64,000 bases of DNA, taken from positions 4,361,053-4,425,052 of the forward strand of contig NC_051093.1 of NCBI RefSeq assembly GCF_901709675.1, given 5' to 3'. Each line of letters starts with the position of its first letter. Position 1 is the stretch's first letter. The notes below the pieces were generated by a model that was given only the letters and a program-made list of their open reading frames with translations, did no database searches and was not told the origin of the DNA. This DNA comes from Syngnathus acus (lineage: Eukaryota > Chordata > Actinopteri > Syngnathiformes > Syngnathidae). Of this stretch, positions 58,317 through 64,000 are shown piece after piece. The translations under genes and the position numbers were made by a program.

Positions 58317-59794
58317 ATGACGGCTTTCTGTTTCCAGACACAGCTCGTGTCCATCATGGACGCGTTGTGCAAAGCGACCGTGACAGAAATCGGCAAACTG
58401 GTGGAGATTGAGTCGAAGATGCTGAAAATCGAGATCACCCGCGGCCGTAACGAAATTGCATCCCTCACCGAGAAGCTGAATTTGATGGAGACTTTGCTTC
58501 ACATGGCGCAGCGGGGCAGGCCGCAGGACGCCAGGGAAGGCTTAGAAAGCGTCGTGCTAGAGCCTGAAAGGGCAAGACCTGCCTCCAAAAGGTAGGCCTG
58601 TTTTTCTTCCATCTTGTCATCACTCCCTTGGTGTCGTCATGGAGATAACAGGAAAGTTTCATCATGGCTGCAATTTGTATTGACTGTCAAATTGTTGCAT
58701 TCTAGTGAATTTGCATGGGAGAACATCAGCTCCTCACCTGAGACGAGCACTTCCGTCCAAGATGAGCAGCATCCTCCAGCTGAGGTTTGGTTTTCCAATG
58801 GTTACCGTGCCGTGTTGTGGAATGATTGTACAATCTCCCCCAATAAGACACTTCAGTTACCAACTGAACTGGTGGTAAAAGAGGAGCCAACAGAGGTGGA
58901 CATCAGAGAGGTCGAACAGGAAAGAACAAATGAAAACAGTGAGTTTGGAATCACTTGTATTTAAGTTTGCTATATTCATGCATGTCTGTTTACAGTTAGA
59001 TTTTGTAAATTGAATCCAGATCTGATCCAGATTTGGAAGGAAGGTATTTCTATCATTTTCTATCAAGCTATCATTTTAAGCTTGACGTCATGTGCATCCT
59101 GCCAACAGGCGTCCATAAGAGTCTAGAGGTGAGCCAGCGCCACAAACCCGTCTCGGAACGCCATCTTCCCGTGTACCTTGACTGCTTCGTGAGTCTCAAC
59201 GCACCCTCGTGCCTCACGACGCCTGAAAGGAGGGAAGTGCAGTGGAACCCCCCACTGACGCAACCGCATGCGAGCCACGAGGCCGACAGAAGCATGCCTG
59301 GGAATGCCACGCTCCAAAACCCACTCAAGAACGCCAAGATGCACCACCTGAGGAGCACTGCCACCGCCAAGAGGTTCGGCTGTTTGCAGTGCGGTAAGAG
59401 CTTCCGCTGCTACAGCCAGCTGGAGATCCACCAGAGGAGTCACACGGGAGAAAAGCCTTTCCGGTGCACATTGTGCGGGAAGCGCTACGCTCAGAAGGGG
59501 CACTTGTACACACACCAGCGCACGCACACCGGGGAGAAACCGTACCGCTGTCCTATTTGCGGTAAGGGCTTCATCCAGAAGTGCACCCTGGACATGCACC
59601 AGCGCACGCACACGGGGGAAAAGCCTTTTGTGTGTGTCCAGTGCGGCAAAGGCTTCACAAAGAACTGCAATTTGAAAAAGCATCTCTTGGTGCACCTTGA
59701 GTCCGATATGCAACTCTGCGGCAGTGGTGGCTTGACGCAAAGCGAGACGACAATGAACGAAACCGCATCCAACACTGTGGCTGGTCTCATGTAA
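58317..59794 (+). CDS. C2H2 zinc-finger protein with four fingers
   Basis: A probable nuclear DNA-binding protein; no orthologue name can be given. Three exons, 58317-58591, 58706-58938 and 59109-59794, join in phase to 397 residues. The N-terminal 75 residues (FQTQLVSIMDALCKATVTEI, GKLVEIESKMLKIEI and on) look helical and match the start of the next gene. The middle is acidic, with ELVVKEEPTEVDIREVEQE. Four regular C2H2 fingers follow, beginning CLQCGKSFRCYSQLEIHQRS, with canonical HTGEKP linkers. It has about 45 residues after the last finger and no KRAB, BTB or SCAN domain that I can see. AATAAA at about 59919 is a likely poly(A) signal. Confidence 0.88.
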
Positions 59795-60334
59795 CTTGCT
59801 TCGCTGCTTGTCGGAAATACAAATGCTGTGCGTTAAGCACACCGAGTTGCCTTCTGTATCAAATGCGCTATATAAATCAAGCTACCGTGTTCTGTCGGTC
59901 TGTCTATCAATCTCAATCAAATAAATTGATTACTAAAATGAATTTTTGTCATTACTTTGGACTGTGATGTGGCATCTATTTCATTATAACACATTTGAAT
60001 TGCAATTGTAGAAGAAAAAATAACGTTTTAATACCAATTATTAAAATAATTAGAATCAAATAATTAAAAAACAAAATATTTGTTTGAATTCTAGACTGGA
60101 ATTTGTGTTTTTGATAGCTGAAATTATGATAGCTAATAGTTGTTTTTAATGGGATAAAAATGTATAGTCCATATAATGTGCTACGTTCAAGTTCAGCTCG
60201 GAAAGGGCATGTCCGCATCCCACAATGCACCGCGGCACAGCTGCTAGCGGCTAGCCTTGGTCCATCGCTCGCGGAGCTCGTTTCGTCAAATACATGCCGA
60301 ACCGACGAATTATTTGCACTTATTCCGCTTTGAG
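59795..60334. other. Zinc-finger 3' flank and promoter of the next zinc-finger gene
   Basis: AT-rich 3' flank followed from about 60180 by a GC-richer promoter-like stretch. The latter holds CCACAATGCACCGCGG (60220-60235), the exact reverse complement of the 16-bp word at 57617-57632 in the pgls promoter block. Confidence 0.55.
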
Positions 60335-61980
60335 ATGATGTGCGATACCACCAACAGAAGCTTCCGGATGCAGCTCGCGGCCATCCTGGAGAAGCTCACC
60401 AAGACTGCCCTGATGGAGATCGGAAACCTGGCGGACGAGTGCTCGTCGGTGCTGCTCGGCGAGATCTCCCTGCACAAGAGCGAGAACGAGGCCCTGAAGA
60501 AGAGATGCTACTCCCTGGAGCTGCAGTTGAGGGCCGCCCGGGAGGCTCACTACTACCCGAGCCACGTCAACCACCTCGGCCGAAGGAATCCCGAAGGTCA
60601 AGATGTACATAAAACTGGTGGGTCGCTTCAGGGGGAGAGGGGCTTTAAAAATGGAGCACATTCCAAGGGTGTTCCCAGGAAAATTGAAGTGCCACATTGA
60701 TGATGTCATAAAAATGTCAAAAAAATTTAAAAGGAAGTTTCAAATGTAGTCAATTGATCTGATTTTTTATGCATATGTGATCCAGAATTTAATTTGTGTA
60801 TATTGTTGTTTAAAAATAAATAAACATCTATTTAAATTCAGTGAGAATAATCCAAATCAGCTCCAGATTGTATTTTTAGAATAATTTTGAGTATGCCTAT
60901 GCAGATTCGGATGCTTTTGATTTGATGTCTTCTTTCATCTGATATTTGCAGACCACCACCACCAGCAGCAGCAGCAACAGCAGCAGACGGCCGCTCCTGC
61001 CATTGACGGAGTCTTTGGGAAAGATTGGTGCATGGATCTGTGGAGGGAAGACAAAAGAGCCTCCGCTCAAAGGAAGGAAGCAGCCGAGCCCGTTGCCATG
61101 TCAAGCATGGGAGCGCCGGTACAGTAAATCTGTGCGGCTGTCGTATTTTTTCCCCCCCCAAGGCATTCACACGGTCACATTTTGGCAGGTGTTCGATATA
61201 ATAGACACAGAACCCGACCTCATCTTCATCAAGGAGGAAGCTTACGACGATCATTCGTTCGGGCAGCAGATGAGATTGACTGATAACAGAAAAGGTCAAC
61301 TTTTTCGTAAGTGAACTACCAACCTGAGTATTGCATCATAACAGTTTGTGTGCGGTGCAGATGTGGAGACGCTGGACGGTGAGCTCCATCGCTCCGTCAA
61401 CGAGCTCCAGCTTCACTCGGAGGTTCTGAACAGCTTCCCGTTAATGGCTGACAACCAGGCGCAGCGCTCGCAGCCCAACATCATGGACAAGCTGATTGAG
61501 GACGCCGCAATGAGCACGCTGCTGGACGCCCCGGGCCCTCCCTCGGCCCCCGACTATGTCGACTACACCGGCAATATCCACGGCGGTACCGGAAAACAAC
61601 TGTCTCTCCTCCCTGCCAAGCCCATCAGACCGAGCAAGCACTTCCAGTGTCTCTTTTGCGGCAAAGTGTTCAACTACCTGAGCAGCCTGAAAGTTCACGT
61701 GAGACGGCACTCGGGCGAGAAGCCCTTCAGCTGCACGGTATGCGGCAAACGCTTCGCCCAGAAGACGTACCTGAAGCTGCATCAGCGCGTGCACTCGGGC
61801 GAGAAGCCGTACAGCTGCCCCAACTGCGGACGTAGTTTCTCCCAGAAGAGCTCGCTTAATATCCACCTTCGGACGCACACGGGCGAGAAGCCGTACAGTT
61901 GCATGGACTGCGGTAAATGTTACGCCTACAAGTATGGCTTGAACCATCACCAGTGTTTCACCCACATGAAGCCCATCTAA
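60335..61980 (+). CDS. C2H2 zinc-finger protein with four fingers, paralogue-like
   Basis: A probable nuclear DNA-binding protein without a name I can assign. Four exons, 60335-60596, 60952-61118, 61189-61306 and 61361-61980, join in phase to 388 residues. The first exon encodes FRMQLAAILEKLTKTALMEI, then GNLADECSSVLLGEISLHKS, which aligns with the N-terminus of the preceding gene. Exon 2 opens with DHHHQQQQQ. An acidic DIIDTEPDLIFIKEEAY segment precedes four C2H2 fingers starting CLFCGKVFNYLSSLKVHVRR, joined by HSGEKP and HTGEKP linkers. Exon 1 uses a weak donor GTCAAG, chosen because it keeps frame. Exon 3 has two in-frame donors 12 nt apart (after 61294 or 61306); the downstream GTAAGT is stronger. 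Confidence 0.85.
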
Positions 61981-63304
61981 TGCGTGCTTGCATGTGGCGT
62001 GTTCTTTTATTCTCATTCTAAAAACCGTCGAGTCAAAAAAAGGGAGCGACTGCCTTTTGCTTCAATCGTCAATACGTCACATGACCCAATCCATGAAAGG
62101 TGATGCTCGTTACCTGAGATTGATAAAAGTAGGTGGAGCTTTCTACATATTTCATAAAGAACCAGCAGGGGGCGCACTGAATTTTCCTCCTTTGAATAAG
62201 TTTGCCGTTTTTGTAACCGCACTTAAAAGTGTGCATGCGAAAAATCCACACGGGACGCATAGTCGTCTTCGTCTCGGACCTTGCAGGTCCAGTTTAGTAT
62301 TTGTCCGTTTTATGGCACTTAGTGTGAATACCTCATTGAAACGCTGACCTCATCCGCATCGCATGCCGTTTCGTTTGCTGTGCAATGTTTGAAATACCTC
62401 CTTCAAGGCCGCAGTGGATTAAATAATGTTTGTGCCGATGTGTAGCACACACCGTCAACTACCTCATCACAACAGTAAATGTAGACTTTCTCTTTTCTTT
62501 AAAAAAAAAAAAAAGAAAACCACACAGTGTGTCCTTTAATTTCAATAACTCCTGTGACTGAAGTTTTTTAAAATATGGGTGCTTGTTGTTTCCCCTTCCT
62601 GAAATAATTTATATCACAACAGTGTTGTTGAACATGCTAAAATAACTCAAATACAGATTTGTGCTTGCATGCCCTAACAAAGCCCCCCACCCGAATGTTA
62701 CAGTGTGTCCCAAATGTTATTTGGAGTTTAACGGAAAGTGCGTTCTTCGCTTCCGAACAAAGCACACTGACTGTATTTTTTGGAGGGATGTTTTATTTAA
62801 TAAACTTTCTGACTCCCAAGAGAAGGCTGCTGATGACTATTGTGAAGATTAAAGTGATCTAATATACGTTTATAGCTGCAAACAGAAAGGCTGGAGATGA
62901 ATGTCATTTCAAATTCGCAATGACAGCAAACGTTCCATCCACGTTTTACACCCCTATTGACATGTGTCAGTTTAGCGACTTCTGGCTTCACCAAGACGCC
63001 AAATTGTCTGTCTTCATTTTGATACAGTAGCGCTCAAGTCACCGTTACAGCTGATTTTGGCATTTTATTTGCTATTTTGAGCTCTTTCTGAAACACCCTA
63101 AAACGCCACAAAATGGCACCCAAGCTAAGAGAAAAGCAGTGCTTAGGCACCATCTTGTTGCCAAGGAACTATGAAGGGGATACTGTACCAAAGTCCTCAT
63201 AGAAAAGTAGCGCTTAGGCGCCCCCTTGTGGCACATATCGGTCATTTCAATCCTCCAGCAACTCAGCTTCTACATAAACCTAAAGTGTCCACATTAGAGT
63301 CCCG
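61981..63304. other. Convergent intergenic region between zinc-finger genes
   Basis: The region holds the 3' flanks of two convergent genes. It is AT-rich, with a poly-A run at about 62501-62514. No coding exon was recognised. Confidence 0.6.
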
Positions 63305-63918
63305 CTAAATAGTGCCATTCTTGTGCCTCAGCAAATGACGCAGCAGTTGCGTCTTGGCCTCGAACTTCTTCCCGCATTCGCCGCAGCCGATGTGCGTTCG
63401 TATGAGGTGATTCCTCATGCTGCCCTTCTGCGCGAACCTCTTTCCGCAAAAGCGACACACGAAGCGTTTGTCGCCCGTGTGCACCACCATGTGGGTCTGG
63501 AGCGCCGACTGGCTGGCCCAAGTCTTCCCGCAAAGGCGGCACTTGTTGGGGGCCACCTCGCACTTGTGGTGCTTTAACTTGGCCTTGCTCTCAAATTGCT
63601 CCTTGCACACGTCGCACCAGTACGGCTGGTGGGCTCTTTGGTGCACCATCAGGGTGTTGGGGTTGTAGAATGAAATGTTGCAGCGTAAACACACGTATTT
63701 TTTTCCACTGGAACTTGAGCTCGTTTGTACTGTTAATTTGTCCTGCCCGTCTTCGACAATGAATTCGAAACATTCGTCCTCGGCGTCGTGTTCCGATTGA
63801 ATGGCTCGCTCTCCGGTGCCATTAGTGTCATAAGGATTCTTACTGTCTGCCTCCATCGAGACGTCCGCCGGCCACGCTGGCGTTTGCTCCAGTTCCTCCG
63901 AGAGGAGCTCTTCGTTGT
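63305..63918 (-). CDS. C2H2 zinc-finger protein, 3' exon only (5' end outside window)
   Basis: The last coding exon of a minus-strand gene, spliced from an upstream exon beyond or near the window edge (acceptor TTAACAG before 63918, entered with one base carried over). It encodes about 204 residues: an acidic start NEELLSEELEQTPAW, FEFIVEDGQDKLTVQ, then five zinc-finger units. They begin CLRCNISFYNPNTLMVHQRA, CDVCKEQFESKAKLKHHKC (a C2HC-like degenerate finger), CRLCGKTWASQSALQTHMVV, CRFCGKRFAQKGSMRNHLIR and CGECGKKFEAKTQLLRHLLR. Linkers are mostly non-canonical, unlike the two neighbouring genes. No orthologue is assigned. Confidence 0.85.
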
Positions 63919-64000
63919 CTGTTAAAAAACATAAAATAGAAAGATGCTCAGATGTCGGACTGTCACAACACAAACAAAATTTAAGGCACATTTAGAAAGT

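Overview
The window looks like a piece of a ray-finned fish genome, most likely a spiny-rayed (percomorph) teleost. Every recognisable gene is a vertebrate gene cut into short exons with GT-AG introns that are often under 150 bp. Two eukaryotic tRNA genes and several fish-type miniature DNA transposons lie between or inside the genes. The species cannot be named from the sequence alone.

Layout, left to right. Positions 1-11,439 (minus): the 5' part of pbx4 (exons 1 and 2), with long introns holding AT-rich, homeodomain-site-rich candidate enhancers. 15,383-17,426 (minus): dsn1, a kinetochore gene with an apparent 1-bp frameshift in exon 7. 18,303-24,816 (minus): atp13a1, an intact P5A ATPase in 25 exons. 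25,244-25,897 (plus): chchd5, head-to-head with atp13a1, whose start codon is split by an intron. 27,283-39,323 (minus): an lmx1a-like LIM-homeobox gene with a 9 kb intron; a tRNA-Arg(CCT) gene lies antisense in its last intron. 41,197-48,409 (minus): gmip, a RhoGAP gene in 20 exons, one bounded by a probable GC-AG intron. 49,616-55,678 (minus): colgalt1, with tRNA-Met(CAT) in intron 1 and a 330-bp transposon 10 nt from one splice donor. 56,203-57,254 (minus): pgls, whose protein ends in SKL. 58,317-63,918: three C2H2 zinc-finger genes, two on plus with related N-terminal modules and one on minus cut off by the window edge.

The genes do not form one pathway; they are a conserved neighbourhood. 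pbx4, gmip, atp13a1, colgalt1 and pgls all map to human 19p13.11 (remembered knowledge). The most informative point is that pbx4 sits beside an lmx1 gene. In human, PBX1 is linked to LMX1A on chromosome 1 and PBX3 to LMX1B on chromosome 9. The lmx1-like gene here is therefore plausibly a third LMX1 ohnolog that mammals lost.

Exon boundaries were read by eye from splice signals, reading frame and remembered family sequences. Apart from dsn1, each complete coding model sums to a whole number of codons.
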